This document shows, one piece after another, positions 8,346 to 18,121 of a stretch of 55,271 nucleotides of DNA. The notes under the pieces are model-generated. The model saw only the letters and a list, made by a program, of their open reading frames with translations, had not been told where the DNA came from and searched no databases. The stretch lies in assembly GCA_947479935.1 (NCBI GenBank), contig CANKBG010000017.1, positions 1-55,271 on the forward strand, given 5' to 3'. Source of the stretch: Comamonadaceae bacterium. Its GTDB lineage: Bacteria > Pseudomonadota > Gammaproteobacteria > Burkholderiales > Burkholderiaceae_C. The position numbers and the translations under genes were made by a program. The number at the start of each line of letters is the position of its first letter. Position 1 is the stretch's first letter.

Positions 8346-9077
8346 ATGAAAATCAAAGCGGTTGTTTTTGATGCCTACGGCACATTGTTTGATGTGTACT
8401 CAATCCAAGTTTTAGCTGAAGAGTTCTACCCCAGTCAAGGTGCTGATATAGCGATCAAGTGGCGCGACAAGCAAATTGAATACACACGTCTGATTACTCA
8501 GTCAGATCCGCACAACGCATCGGGAAGTCAATACTTCCGCCCTTTTTGGGAACTCACGCGCTTGTCTTTGGAGTACACCTTAGACAGACTCAAACTTGAA
8601 CGTGCAACTGGACAAGTTGAAAAACTGATGCAGCAATATGCACACCTGACACCTTTCCCAGAAAATTTGGCAGTTCTTCAAAAAATCAAAGGCATGGGAC
8701 TCACAACCGCCATCTTGTCAAATGGCAGTGTGGACATGCTTGCGTCTGCAGTCAAGAGCGCCGGGATGGAAGGTGTTTTAGATCACGTCATTTCAGTCGA
8801 TCCAATTCGCCTGTTCAAAACGTCTCCCGAAAGTTACGGTTTGGTTCAACAAACCCTTCCAGTCAACAAAGATGAGGTGTTGTTTGTATCGAGTAATGCA
8901 TGGGATGCTTTGGGTGCAACGTGGTTTGGCTTCATAACCCATTGGGTCAATCGGCAAGGTTTGCCGTTTGAAGCGCTAACGCCAAGGCCACATTTTTCAG
9001 GTGCAGATCTCAATTCAGTTTTGAGTTCTCTAGAACATACCGGCAAGAACTTGAAGCTCAGCAACAGCATCATTTGA
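8346..9077 (+). CDS. HAD-superfamily (S)-2-haloacid dehalogenase-like protein
   Basis: This 243-residue protein has the haloacid dehalogenase type II layout. The nucleophile Asp9 is in VVFDAYGTLFD, followed by a helical cap; SNGS near 119-122, the FKTSPESY lysine near 159-166, and SSNAWDALGATWFGF near 180-194 match the type II dehalogenase motifs, ending with WVNRQG. The family hydrolyses L-2-haloalkanoates to D-2-hydroxyacids, though many members act on unknown substrates. Residues for the halide-binding pocket appear kept. It begins three bases after the GST relic and is followed 50 bases later by the formyl-THF hydrolase-like gene. Confidence 0.83.
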   Translation: MKIKAVVFDAYGTLFDVYSIQVLAEEFYPSQGADIAIKWRDKQIEYTRLITQSDPHNASGSQYFRPFWELTRLSLEYTLDRLKLERATGQVEKLMQQYAHLTPFPENLAVLQKIKGMGLTTAILSNGSVDMLASAVKSAGMEGVLDHVISVDPIRLFKTSPESYGLVQQTLPVNKDEVLFVSSNAWDALGATWFGFITHWVNRQGLPFEALTPRPHFSGADLNSVLSSLEHTGKNLKLSNSII

Positions 9078-9129
9078 ACTGATTTTTTCCGCTAAAATTT
9101 GTTTTAATTTTTTGTCATAAGGAATTATC

Positions 9130-10050
9130 TTGGCTAGAGTTGCAATTATTGGGCAGCAAGATTTTGGCAAAGCCGTCATTGAGGCCATGATCGCTGAAGG
9201 CCACACCGTGGTTGGTGTTTTTTGTAAGCAAGAAAAACCGAGTGAACGCCCTGATGCTTTGCGAGAGGCGGCGCAGAAACTAGGTATTACTGTGTTTCAA
9301 CTACCAAACTTAAAAGACGATTTGGCAAAACAAGCTATGCAGTCTTTGAATGCCGATATTTGCGTGATGGCTTACGTGCTCCAATTTGTGCCTCAATGGT
9401 TGACCCAGATACCAAAGCACGGAACGATTCAATACCACCCCTCTTTGCTGCCAAAGTACAGAGGGCCATCTTCTATCAATTGGCCTATTGCGATGGGAGA
9501 GAAAGAAACCGGACTGACTATATTTAGGCCTACGGATGGCTTAGACGAGGGCCCGATTGTTTTACAAAAAACATTTCCTATTGGCGCAGATGCCACTTTA
9601 GGCGAGGTTTATTTTGATGGACTGTTTCCTCTAGGCGTTAAAGCATTGATAGAAGCCACTGACCTGGTTTTGGCTGGAAAGCATTCTGAAATCACTCAAG
9701 ATGAAAGCCTTGCTACTTACCAAGGTTGGTTCAAGGAGGCGGAGTCCTGTGTCAATTGGTCAAGCCATATTGACCAGGTCTACAACCTCATTCGCGCATG
9801 CAACCCCGCCCCAGGTGCTTGGACGCTATTAGGCGAAGAAAAGGTCACTCTTTTCGATTGCAAAAAACATGTTTCTCAAAGGTTTGAGCAGGTTAAGGGA
9901 AAGCCGGGAACGATCTTGCGTTTAAGTGAGCACTCTTTCGGTATCAATGCTCAAGGTGGACATATTGAAGTGCTACGCCTTCGTCCTGCAGGCGGAGGCA
10001 AAATGACAGCTGCAGAATTTATGACTGCTAAGCCAGCGCTTTTTCTCTGA
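9130..10050 (+). CDS. Stand-alone 10-formyltetrahydrofolate hydrolase-like formyltransferase
   Basis: This 306-residue protein starts at TTG, six bases after AAGGA. The N-terminal formyltransferase fold (1-190) carries YHPSLLPKYRGPSSINW with the active His and the downstream Asp in TDGLDEGPI; the C-terminal domain (about 200-306) has TYQGW and NPAPGAW. This layout and these motifs follow the N-terminal hydrolase half of 10-formyl-THF dehydrogenase (ALDH1L1) more closely than methionyl-tRNA formyltransferase: Asn two residues before the His (N-x-H in Fmt) is replaced by Gln-Tyr. Such a domain could release formate from 10-formyl-THF. It is convergent with the formate dehydrogenase genes, which fits C1 metabolism. 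A sugar- or amine-formyltransferase remains possible. Confidence 0.75.
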   Translation: MARVAIIGQQDFGKAVIEAMIAEGHTVVGVFCKQEKPSERPDALREAAQKLGITVFQLPNLKDDLAKQAMQSLNADICVMAYVLQFVPQWLTQIPKHGTIQYHPSLLPKYRGPSSINWPIAMGEKETGLTIFRPTDGLDEGPIVLQKTFPIGADATLGEVYFDGLFPLGVKALIEATDLVLAGKHSEITQDESLATYQGWFKEAESCVNWSSHIDQVYNLIRACNPAPGAWTLLGEEKVTLFDCKKHVSQRFEQVKGKPGTILRLSEHSFGINAQGGHIEVLRLRPAGGGKMTAAEFMTAKPALFL

Positions 10051-10076
10051 TTACTTCTCAACACAGTTGAGTTGAT

Positions 10077-12914
10077 CTAGTGCATGGGTAAGTTTGTTTT
10101 AGCGGAATGTCCCTGCCCACCTCCAAAACTCAAAGTCTCAGAAACCTCACCCCCAGCAGTTAGCTTGACTGCGCAATATTTGAATTCAGGAATTTTGGCA
10201 AATGGATCTAGGGCAGGATTGGTCAGTTTGTTGATAGCCGCCTCGTAGAAACAAAATGGCACGAACAAACATCCGCGCGGCGAACTTTCGTCCGCCCTGG
10301 CATACAAACTGACAGCGCCTCGACGAGACTGGATGGTGATGATGGCCCCCGGTTGGACATTTAAATCAGCCAAATCCAATGGGTGCACCAAAGCAACAGG
10401 ATCTGGCTCGATCGCATCAAGGACGGCCGTTCTGCGAGTCATGCTTCCGGTATGCCAATGCTCTAACTGGCGCCCAGTGATCAAGACCATCGGGTATTGG
10501 GCGTCTGGGCGCTCATTAGCGGGAATGATGTCTGCAGGCACAAAACGCCCACGGCCAGATTCTCGAGGGAAGTTTTCGACAAACACCACAGACTGCCCTG
10601 GGTCTCCCTCTTTTAAGCAGGGGTAAGTTACCGCATGCTCTCGCTCAAGGCGATCCCACGTAATACCAGCAATGCTGGGCATGGTGTGTCGCATCTCGTC
10701 GAAAACTTCTGAAACGTGTTGGTAGTTCCATTTCAAGCCCAACTGCTTGGCCATTTGCTCAATGATCCACAGATCTGGTTTGGCTTGACCTGGTGGCTCT
10801 ATAGCCTTTCGACCCATTTGGACCAAGCGATCAGTATTGGTGAAGGTGCCCGTTTTTTCTGCAAAGGCCGTTGCTGGCAAGATGACATCCGCCAGACAGG
10901 CAGTCTCTGTCATGAAAATATCTTGCACAACCAGTAAGTCAAGCGCAGAGAGAGACTCTCTAGCGTGGTTAGCATCGGGATCCGACATGGCGGGGTTTTC
11001 GCCCATGATGTACATCCCACGAACTACGCCTTTATCAATGGCATGCATCACCTCTACAACAGTGAGGCCGGGCTCTTGGTCCAGTGAGCCCGGTTCAAGT
11101 TGCCAGGCAGATTCAAACTTTGCTTGCACTTTGGGATCGTTCACTCTTTGGTAGTCTGGATACATCATGGGTATCAGACCCGCATCGGATGCGCCTTGCA
11201 CATTGTTTTGTCCGCGCAAGGGGTGTAGGCCAGTGCCAGGGCGACCAATTTGACCCGTCATCAAAGCCAAAGCGATGAGGCAACGCGCATTGTCAGTTCC
11301 GTGGATGTGTTGAGAAACGCCCATGCCCCACAAAATCATGGAAGCCGAAGATTTTGCGTAAAGACGCGCTACATAGCGAATATCTTCGCTGTCAATGCCA
11401 CAAATAGGCGCCATTAACTCGGGGCTGTAGCCGTCTACATTGCGCTTTAATTCTTCAAAGCCAATTGTTCTGCTTTCAATAAAAGATTGATCAATTAAAT
11501 TCTCATGAACGATCACGTGCATCATGGCATTGAGAAGGGCCACATCTGTATCGGGCTTGAACTGCAAATGGCGGTGTGATATGCGAGCAAGGTCCGATTT
11601 CCTGGGATCACACAGAATGAGTTGGGTGCCTTGCTTAACGGCATTCTTAATCCAAGTCGCAGCCACAGGATGGTTCACTGTGGGATTGGCGCCAATCACA
11701 ATCACAACGGAAGCTTTCATCACATCCATCACTGGATTTGAGACGGCACCAGAACCAATGCCTTCTAATAGCGCGACGACGGATGAGGCATGGCACAAGC
11801 GGGTGCAATGGTCGACGTTGTTGCTACCAAAACCGGTGCGCACCAGTTTTTGAAACAGGTAGGCCTCTTCATTGCTACCTTTGGCTGAGCCAAAACCAGC
11901 AAGAGATTTTTTGCCATAGGTGTCACGAATCGTTTTTAAACCTCCGCCAGCACGCAAGAGTGCTTCCTCCCAAGTCGCCTCACGGAAAAATTCCATGGCA
12001 CGATTGGGCTCCATGACGAAATCACCTCGTTTAGGTGCGTCATCTCGGCGGATAAGTGGCTGGGTGAGGCGGTGCGGGTGGTGTGCGTAATCAAAACCAT
12101 ACCGCCCTTTCACGCAGAGTCGTCCATGGTTGGCTGGACCATCACGGCCTTGTACAAAAAGAATCTTGTTGTCTTTGACGTGGTAAGTGAGTTGGCAACC
12201 TACACCACAGTAGGGGCATAGTGAATCTACCAATCGATCTGCTTTGACCAATCCGACTTTTTGGGCAGGCATCAAAGCACCCGTGGGGCAAGCCTGAACA
12301 CACTCACCGCAACCCACACAAGTGGAGTCCCCCATGGGGTCGTCCATGTCAAAAACCACTTGGGAGTCAGCCCCTCTGAAGGCAAAGCCAATCACGTCAT
12401 TGACCTGCTCATCACGGCAAGCCCTCACACAACGTGTGCACTGGATGCAAGCGTCCAAATTCACAGTGATTGCCGCGTGTGTTGCATCTTGCTGAACCTT
12501 GGGTCGTGGCTCATACCTTGGTTTTCCAAGCGAAAGCGCCAAGGACCATTGATCGAGTTCATTGTTGAGCGTATAAGCAGTTGTCGGCATGTCTGACTGC
12601 AGCAACTCAAGCACCATTTTTTGAGAGACCAGCGCTCGTGCACTGTCGGTCTGTACCTTCATGTTCTCACTGGGATATCGACAGCATGAAGGGGCCAGTA
12701 CACGTTCTCCTTCAATCTCAACCATGCAAGCACGACAGTTGCCAACAGACGCCATGCTACTTTTGTAGCAAAGATGAGGAATCTCAATGCCTTCGTGTTT
12801 GGCAATTTCAATCAAAGTTTGGGAACTTTTTGCTTTGATTTTTCGACCATTCAGTTCGAAGTTAACGACATCGGTTTCCAAATCCAAGTCTAGGTCTGAA
12901 GCAACTTGGGTCAT
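10077..12914 (-). CDS. fdhA: NAD-dependent formate dehydrogenase, catalytic alpha subunit
   Basis: This 945-residue subunit oxidises formate to CO2 at a bis-MGD molybdenum or tungsten centre. In order: an N-terminal [2Fe-2S] domain (Cys49, Cys60, Cys63, Cys77), a His/Cys region, two [4Fe-4S] ferredoxin clusters (CIQCTRCVRAC at 156-166; CVGCGECVQACP at 199-210), the CPYCGVGC cluster motif at 233-240, then the molybdopterin domains. The metal ligand is Cys374 (CTRLCHAS) in place of selenocysteine, and the following His is kept. The length and the two-gene FdhAB layout resemble Methylobacterium FDH1. The start overlaps the beta subunit stop (ATGA) with GGAGATAAAGC upstream. It is the terminal gene of the oxalate unit. 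Confidence 0.93.
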   Translation of the reverse strand: MTQVASDLDLDLETDVVNFELNGRKIKAKSSQTLIEIAKHEGIEIPHLCYKSSMASVGNCRACMVEIEGERVLAPSCCRYPSENMKVQTDSARALVSQKMVLELLQSDMPTTAYTLNNELDQWSLALSLGKPRYEPRPKVQQDATHAAITVNLDACIQCTRCVRACRDEQVNDVIGFAFRGADSQVVFDMDDPMGDSTCVGCGECVQACPTGALMPAQKVGLVKADRLVDSLCPYCGVGCQLTYHVKDNKILFVQGRDGPANHGRLCVKGRYGFDYAHHPHRLTQPLIRRDDAPKRGDFVMEPNRAMEFFREATWEEALLRAGGGLKTIRDTYGKKSLAGFGSAKGSNEEAYLFQKLVRTGFGSNNVDHCTRLCHASSVVALLEGIGSGAVSNPVMDVMKASVVIVIGANPTVNHPVAATWIKNAVKQGTQLILCDPRKSDLARISHRHLQFKPDTDVALLNAMMHVIVHENLIDQSFIESRTIGFEELKRNVDGYSPELMAPICGIDSEDIRYVARLYAKSSASMILWGMGVSQHIHGTDNARCLIALALMTGQIGRPGTGLHPLRGQNNVQGASDAGLIPMMYPDYQRVNDPKVQAKFESAWQLEPGSLDQEPGLTVVEVMHAIDKGVVRGMYIMGENPAMSDPDANHARESLSALDLLVVQDIFMTETACLADVILPATAFAEKTGTFTNTDRLVQMGRKAIEPPGQAKPDLWIIEQMAKQLGLKWNYQHVSEVFDEMRHTMPSIAGITWDRLEREHAVTYPCLKEGDPGQSVVFVENFPRESGRGRFVPADIIPANERPDAQYPMVLITGRQLEHWHTGSMTRRTAVLDAIEPDPVALVHPLDLADLNVQPGAIITIQSRRGAVSLYARADESSPRGCLFVPFCFYEAAINKLTNPALDPFAKIPEFKYCAVKLTAGGEVSETLSFGGGQGHSAKTNLPMH

Positions 12915-14638
12915 GCTTTATCTCCAGTTGTTGATAGGGATGAGGTCAACTCATGGGGAAAGTACTTGATGACGCAGTCCATCGGGTTGGGTGCCGCTTG
13001 GCCTAGTCCGCAAATCGACGCATCACGCATGACCATCGATAAGTCTTGTAACAAAGGAAGATCCCAGTTAGCTTTCGCCATCAAGGTCTCTGCCTTGGCA
13101 GTACCAACCCTACAAGGAGTGCATTGCCCGCAAGACTCATGCTTGAAAAATCGCATCATATTCAAAGCAGCGTTGCGGGCTGTGTCGTGTTGAGATAAAA
13201 CAATCACTGCAGCAGAGCCTATAAAACAACCATAGGCCTGCAAAGTGTCAAAGTCTAAAGGTATTTGATTGAGGGAGGCCGGCAAGATACCGCCTGAAGC
13301 ACCCCCAGGCAAGTAAGCATAAAAAGTGTGCCCTTCTTGCATACCACCGCAAAAATCATCAATCAATTGCTGAACGGTGATACCCGCTGGCGCCAATTTA
13401 ACGCCTGGGAGTCGAACTCTTCCGGATACAGAAAAACTTCTCAGGCCCTGACGGTCATGAAGACCATGTGATGCAAACCACGCACCCCCTCGTTCTAATA
13501 TTTCTCGAATCCAAAAAAGAGTCTCAAAGTTATGCACCAAAGTAGGCTGATTGAATAAACCCACCTCTGCCACATAGGGAGGGCGCAAGCGAGGGATGCC
13601 ACGTTTACCTTCTAAGGATTCAATCAGCGCCGATTCTTCGCCACAAATATAAGCACCCGCACCACGACGCAATATGACCTCTGGAAGTCCTGAACACGGG
13701 GGAGCATCTTTTAAAAGTTGCAACTCAGTTTGTAACATCACACGACAAGCATGGTATTCGTCGCGCAAATAAATATAAATTTTAGGAATCTCAACAGCCC
13801 AAGCAGCTATCAGCATTCCCTCAAGAAATCTATGCGGATCTGTTTCTAACAGTGTTCTATCTTTGAAGGTGCCGGGTTCACCTTCATCAAGATTTATCAC
13901 CATCAAACGATTGTGTTTTTGTGTTTTGAGAATACGCCACTTGCGACCTGCTCCAAAACCTGCGCCTCCCAAACCTCGCAGTCCGGAAGATTCAACCTCA
14001 TGGATCACAGACTCGACATCGCGTTGACCGGTCATGCAAGCTGACAGAAGTGCATAACCTCCTGCAGCTTTGTACTGAGAATAGTCAATATGGTGAGTGG
14101 GCTCAGCTTGGGTATTTTGACTGTCCACGCAGGATTTAATTTTTGCCGGCGTTGCCGATGGAATGGCGTGCTGGCCCACCATGGCTGCAGGGGCTTGTTC
14201 GCAACGACCAATACAGGGTGCAGGTATCACACGAATAGCTTGACCTAAAAGACTTGGCAGCGTTGTTAGTAAATTTTTTGCGCCAGCCATTTCACACGAT
14301 AAGCCATCGCACACACGAACGGTCAAAGTTGCAGGACTGGTCTGTCCCTCTTTGACAATATCAAAGTGATGATAAAAACTGGCGACTTCATAGACCTGAG
14401 CTTGACTGATGCGCATCTCATGGGCTAGGGCCACTAAATGCTTGGAACTTAGTTGACCAAAAGCATCTTGTAAGCGGTGCAAATGCTCAATCAATTCATC
14501 ACTAGAACGGGAAGCGTTGCCCAGCAGGCCCTGCACCTCTTGTAAAGCCTGAGGGTCGAGGCCGCGACCTTTGGGCGCTTGCCTTTTGCGTTGCTTAAGG
14601 GTTGGTTCTGGATGAAGGCGAATATCAGAAGGACTCAT
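12911..14638 (-). CDS. fdhB: Formate dehydrogenase beta subunit, NuoE-NuoF fusion
   Basis: This 575-residue protein joins a NuoE-like thioredoxin domain (about 25-165; Cys pairs in VCDGLSCEMAG and PCIGRCEQAP bind [2Fe-2S]) to a NuoF-like diaphorase (about 190-560). The latter shows the FMN/NADH glycine-rich segment GLRGLGGAGFGAGRKW, GAYICGEESALIESLEG, and the [4Fe-4S] motif CGQCTPCRVGT. It passes electrons from FdhA to NAD+. In Cupriavidus-type Fds enzymes these are separate FdsG and FdsB proteins; the fusion is the arrangement of FDH1 from methylotrophs. It overlaps fdhA by four bases. No FdhD-type maturation gene is present in the window. Confidence 0.92.
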   Translation of the reverse strand: MSPSDIRLHPEPTLKQRKRQAPKGRGLDPQALQEVQGLLGNASRSSDELIEHLHRLQDAFGQLSSKHLVALAHEMRISQAQVYEVASFYHHFDIVKEGQTSPATLTVRVCDGLSCEMAGAKNLLTTLPSLLGQAIRVIPAPCIGRCEQAPAAMVGQHAIPSATPAKIKSCVDSQNTQAEPTHHIDYSQYKAAGGYALLSACMTGQRDVESVIHEVESSGLRGLGGAGFGAGRKWRILKTQKHNRLMVINLDEGEPGTFKDRTLLETDPHRFLEGMLIAAWAVEIPKIYIYLRDEYHACRVMLQTELQLLKDAPPCSGLPEVILRRGAGAYICGEESALIESLEGKRGIPRLRPPYVAEVGLFNQPTLVHNFETLFWIREILERGGAWFASHGLHDRQGLRSFSVSGRVRLPGVKLAPAGITVQQLIDDFCGGMQEGHTFYAYLPGGASGGILPASLNQIPLDFDTLQAYGCFIGSAAVIVLSQHDTARNAALNMMRFFKHESCGQCTPCRVGTAKAETLMAKANWDLPLLQDLSMVMRDASICGLGQAAPNPMDCVIKYFPHELTSSLSTTGDKA

Positions 14639-14655
14639 GAGACAGCCAGCTTAGC

Positions 14656-16785
14656 TTAGATTAGACCTGCACCGCGCGCCCATTGGTATTTAGCACCTAA
14701 AACAGCTACTGGAATTTCTGTGGAGTAAGCATAGGCAGGGATCCCATGTTCATACAGATACTGCGCGGCTTCTTCTACTTCTACATCGCCAGCCAATGAG
14801 GCCACGATGGGCTTGTCAATACCTTTGGCGCGCATTTCATCGCGTGCTTCAACCATGATTTTTGCAAACACCATCGGCGGTGTGACGATCGTATGCCAGT
14901 AGCCAAGAATCAAGGCGTGAATGCGCGGATCACTTAAACCTAAAAGAACAGTGTTTTTGTAGGTTAAGGGAGGTTCCCCGCCGGTGATGTCTACAGGGTT
15001 ACCCGCAGCACCAAAAGGTGGAATAAATTTACGGAAGGCTGCATCAAGATCTTCAGGCATTGGCATCAAAGTCAAGTTGTTGTCAACGCACGCATCTGAT
15101 AGAAGCACCCCAGAACCTCCCGCTCCCGTAATGATGACAATATTTTCACCCTTCGGCGTTGGAAGAATCGGAACGCCTCGCGCAAAGTCGAGCAAGTCGC
15201 GCAAACTGCGTGCACGAATCACACCGATTTGTTTGAAAACGTCCTCGTAAATCTTGTCATTACCAGCCAAGGCGCCTGTGTGTGAGCTGGCCGCTTTAGC
15301 GCCTGCTAAAGTTCGACCTGCCTTCAAGACAATGACGGGTTTTTTCTTGGAAACCCGACGCGCTACTTCAGCAAAGGCTCGACCATCTTTCAGATCTTCG
15401 CAGTGTTGGGCAATCACGTTGGTATTGGGATCTTGTTCGAAAAATATCAATAAATCATCTTCATCAATATCTGATTTATTGCCTAATCCAACAATTGCTG
15501 AAACCCCCATCTTGGCAGAACGGCTAAAGCCGATGATGGCCATGCCAATTCCTCCAGATTGCGAGGACAAGGCAACAGAGCCTTTGACATCGTATGCCGT
15601 ACAGAAAGTGGCGCACAAATTGGATGGCGTGTAATAGAAGCCATAAATATTAGGCCCCATCATTCGAATGTTGTACTTGCGCCCAATAGCGACCAGTTCT
15701 TCTTGTAAAGCGACATTGCCGGTCTCAGAAAAACCAGAAGGAATAAGAACAGCACCAGCGATTTTCTTCTCGCCGCATTCAATCAAAGCACCCGCAACAA
15801 ACTTTGCGGGAATTGCAAACACAGCGGTATCAATTTCTTCAGGGACATCTTTAACGCTCTTGTAGGCCTTGTGACCCATGATTTCACTGGCACTTGGGTG
15901 AATTGGAAAAATTTGGCCTTGGTAGCCACCGTTGATGAGGTTTTTCATCACGGAGTTTCCGATCTTGCCGTTTTCGTTGGAAGCCCCAATCACCGCAACA
16001 GATGTGGGTTGCATGATCCGTTTCATCGAGGCAAGAACCTCGTTCTCGGGCGGGCGATAGCGTGGGGTTTTCGCTGCAAAGTCGACAACGATTCGCACAT
16101 CAGCCGCAATAGCTGTATTTTTGCTTGCAAAAACTGGATTGAGGTCTAGTTCTGAAATCTCTGGAAAGTCGTTGACCAAGTCGCTGACACTCACGATCAA
16201 GTTCGCAAGAGCTTCTCGGTTGACAGGATCAGAGCCACGGACGCCTTTAAGCATCTCTGCTGCTTTGATGCCATCAAGCATGGACAGCGCATCTGCTTTG
16301 GTTGCAGGGGCTAATCGGAAAGTAATGTCTTTGAGAACTTCAACCAGAACACCGCCAAGGCCAAAAGCCACGAGCTTTCCAAAACTAGGATCGGTGACTG
16401 CACCGATGATGACTTCCTGACCCCCTTGGATCATCTGTTGGACTTGTACGCCCAAAATTGTGGCGTCTGCCTTGTATTTTTTGGCATTCTCAATGATGGT
16501 CTGGTAGGCCTTTGACGCCTCTTGCGCATTGGGTATGCCCACAACTACGCCACCAGCCTCTGTTTTATGCAAGATATCTGGCGAGACAATTTTCATCACA
16601 ACAGGAAACCCCATGGCCATGGCTAACTTTTCAGAATCGGCCGCGCTATTGGCGACTCCTTCTTGGGGCACAGAGATGCCATAGGCATCACAAACGCGTT
16701 TACCCTCCGGCGCAGTTAAAGATTCTCTGCCTGCAAGTTTGATTGCATCCAAAATTGCCCTAACTGTCGCTTTATCGTGACTCAT
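14656..16785 (-). CDS. ADP-forming acetate--CoA ligase family protein
   Basis: This 709-residue protein belongs to the NDP-forming acyl-CoA synthetase family. The ATP-grasp (beta) domain comes first (about 10-230), with VMKIVSPDILHKTEAGGV and GVLVEVLKD visible. A CoA-binding domain begins near 262 (VAVIGASNENGKIGNS), followed by the succinyl-CoA-ligase-like flavodoxin domains with SSQSGGIGMAII. The family interconverts acyl-CoA + ADP + Pi with acid + CoA + ATP. Its place between frc and fdhB in the oxalate unit suggests that its substrate is formyl-CoA, oxalyl-CoA or a priming acyl-CoA. That is inference; I know of no assigned role for it in oxalate pathways. Length is normal for the fused form. 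Confidence 0.85.
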   Translation of the reverse strand: MSHDKATVRAILDAIKLAGRESLTAPEGKRVCDAYGISVPQEGVANSAADSEKLAMAMGFPVVMKIVSPDILHKTEAGGVVVGIPNAQEASKAYQTIIENAKKYKADATILGVQVQQMIQGGQEVIIGAVTDPSFGKLVAFGLGGVLVEVLKDITFRLAPATKADALSMLDGIKAAEMLKGVRGSDPVNREALANLIVSVSDLVNDFPEISELDLNPVFASKNTAIAADVRIVVDFAAKTPRYRPPENEVLASMKRIMQPTSVAVIGASNENGKIGNSVMKNLINGGYQGQIFPIHPSASEIMGHKAYKSVKDVPEEIDTAVFAIPAKFVAGALIECGEKKIAGAVLIPSGFSETGNVALQEELVAIGRKYNIRMMGPNIYGFYYTPSNLCATFCTAYDVKGSVALSSQSGGIGMAIIGFSRSAKMGVSAIVGLGNKSDIDEDDLLIFFEQDPNTNVIAQHCEDLKDGRAFAEVARRVSKKKPVIVLKAGRTLAGAKAASSHTGALAGNDKIYEDVFKQIGVIRARSLRDLLDFARGVPILPTPKGENIVIITGAGGSGVLLSDACVDNNLTLMPMPEDLDAAFRKFIPPFGAAGNPVDITGGEPPLTYKNTVLLGLSDPRIHALILGYWHTIVTPPMVFAKIMVEARDEMRAKGIDKPIVASLAGDVEVEEAAQYLYEHGIPAYAYSTEIPVAVLGAKYQWARGAGLI

Positions 16786-16847
16786 ATTGACTCAACTTTA
16801 TGATGTGTGGTTGTACAAAAATGTAGAACCATCAGTTAACAGACTAT

Positions 16848-18095
16848 CTAGACAACTTTTTCTTTTCGCAGGGCGGCAATTGCTTCTAAGCCATAACCCA
16901 ACTCGGTCAAAACCTCTTCTGTGTGCTCGCCGAGAAGAGGCGATCGAACCACTTCAGTCAAGCTGTCAGACATTTTGATCGGGTTGCCTACAGTTAAATA
17001 CTTTCCTCTTTTAGGATGATCAACCTCGACCACGGTTCCAGTCGCCCTTAAGGATTGATCCTCAGCGATCTCCTTCATGGACAAAATAGGACCGCATGGA
17101 ATGTCAAACTCATTGAGAATTTTCATGGCTTCAAACTTTGTCTTGGTCATGGTCCAAGCTTCAATACGATCAAATATTGACTTCAGGTGGGAGAGACGTG
17201 CTGCTGGCGTTGCATAGTCCGGATGGGTAATCCAGTCTTCTTGGCCAATGACTTTGCAAATAGCTCCCCAGACTGGGGCTTGCGTGATGAAGTAAATATA
17301 GGCATTGGGGTCAGTTTCCCAACCCTTGCATTTCAAAATCCAGCCCGGCTGTCCACCACCTGATGCGTTACCAGCGCGAGGCACTGCATCACCGAACTTA
17401 GAGTCTGGGTACTGAGGGTATTCTTTCAGTACACCAGTACGATCTAGCCGTTGCTGATCTCTTAATTTGACTCTGCAAAGGTTAAGAACAGAGTCTTGCA
17501 TTGCCGCTAACACTTTTTGTCCGCGCCCTGTTGTGTTGCGCTGGTAAAGAGCAGCCACAATGCCCAAGGCAAGATGTAAGCCTGTACCGCTGTCACCGAT
17601 TTGGGCGCCAGTGACGAGAGGTGGGCCGTCGTCAAAACCTGTGGTTGACGCAGAACCACCTGCGCATTGCGCAACGTTTTCATAAACCTTGCAGTCTTCA
17701 TAGGGACCTGGACCAAAACCTTTTACCGAGGCAACGATCATGCGGGGGTTTAACTCCTGAATTCGCTCCCAAGTGAATCCCATTCGATCCAGTGCGCCCG
17801 GGGCAAAATTTTCTACCAGTACATCACAACTTTTAATCAAGGTATTGAGAACTTCTTTACCTTTTGGATTCTTGGTATCCAAAGTGATAGAGCGTTTGTT
17901 ATGGTTAAGCATCGTGAAATACAAGCTATCTGCATCGGGTACATCTCTTAATTGACCACGGGTTGCATCACCCTCGCCCGCTTTTTCTACTTTAATAACA
18001 TCAGCCCCAAACCATGCCAGCAACTGCGTGCAGGTAGGCCCCGATTGAACGTGTGTGAAGTCGAGAATTCGAACCCCGTCTAGCGCTTTGCTCAT
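16848..18095 (-). CDS. frc: Formyl-CoA:oxalate CoA-transferase
   Basis: This 415-residue class III (CaiB/BaiF) CoA-transferase moves CoA from formyl-CoA to oxalate, giving oxalyl-CoA and formate. It follows Oxalobacter Frc and, more closely, E. coli YfdW through its length: [10 protein letters not shown] at 15-24, NKRSI at 66-70, [16 protein letters not shown] at 95-110, the catalytic Asp168 in QIGDSGTG, and [19 protein letters not shown] near 246-264. Gln48 takes the place of Trp48 of Oxalobacter Frc, as in YfdW. AAAGGAG sits seven bases before the start. The oxc gene lies 26 bases upstream in the same unit, which makes the assignment firm. Confidence 0.95.
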   Translation of the reverse strand: MSKALDGVRILDFTHVQSGPTCTQLLAWFGADVIKVEKAGEGDATRGQLRDVPDADSLYFTMLNHNKRSITLDTKNPKGKEVLNTLIKSCDVLVENFAPGALDRMGFTWERIQELNPRMIVASVKGFGPGPYEDCKVYENVAQCAGGSASTTGFDDGPPLVTGAQIGDSGTGLHLALGIVAALYQRNTTGRGQKVLAAMQDSVLNLCRVKLRDQQRLDRTGVLKEYPQYPDSKFGDAVPRAGNASGGGQPGWILKCKGWETDPNAYIYFITQAPVWGAICKVIGQEDWITHPDYATPAARLSHLKSIFDRIEAWTMTKTKFEAMKILNEFDIPCGPILSMKEIAEDQSLRATGTVVEVDHPKRGKYLTVGNPIKMSDSLTEVVRSPLLGEHTEEVLTELGYGLEAIAALRKEKVV

Positions 18096-18121
18096 GCAGT
18101 AACTCCTTTTGTAATCTTGGT

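Noticed and set aside
10057..10071. CTCAAC-aca-GTTGAG hairpin between the formyl hydrolase and fdhA
   Set aside because: A 6-bp stem with no U-run is too weak to call a terminator, though its convergent-gene position is suggestive.
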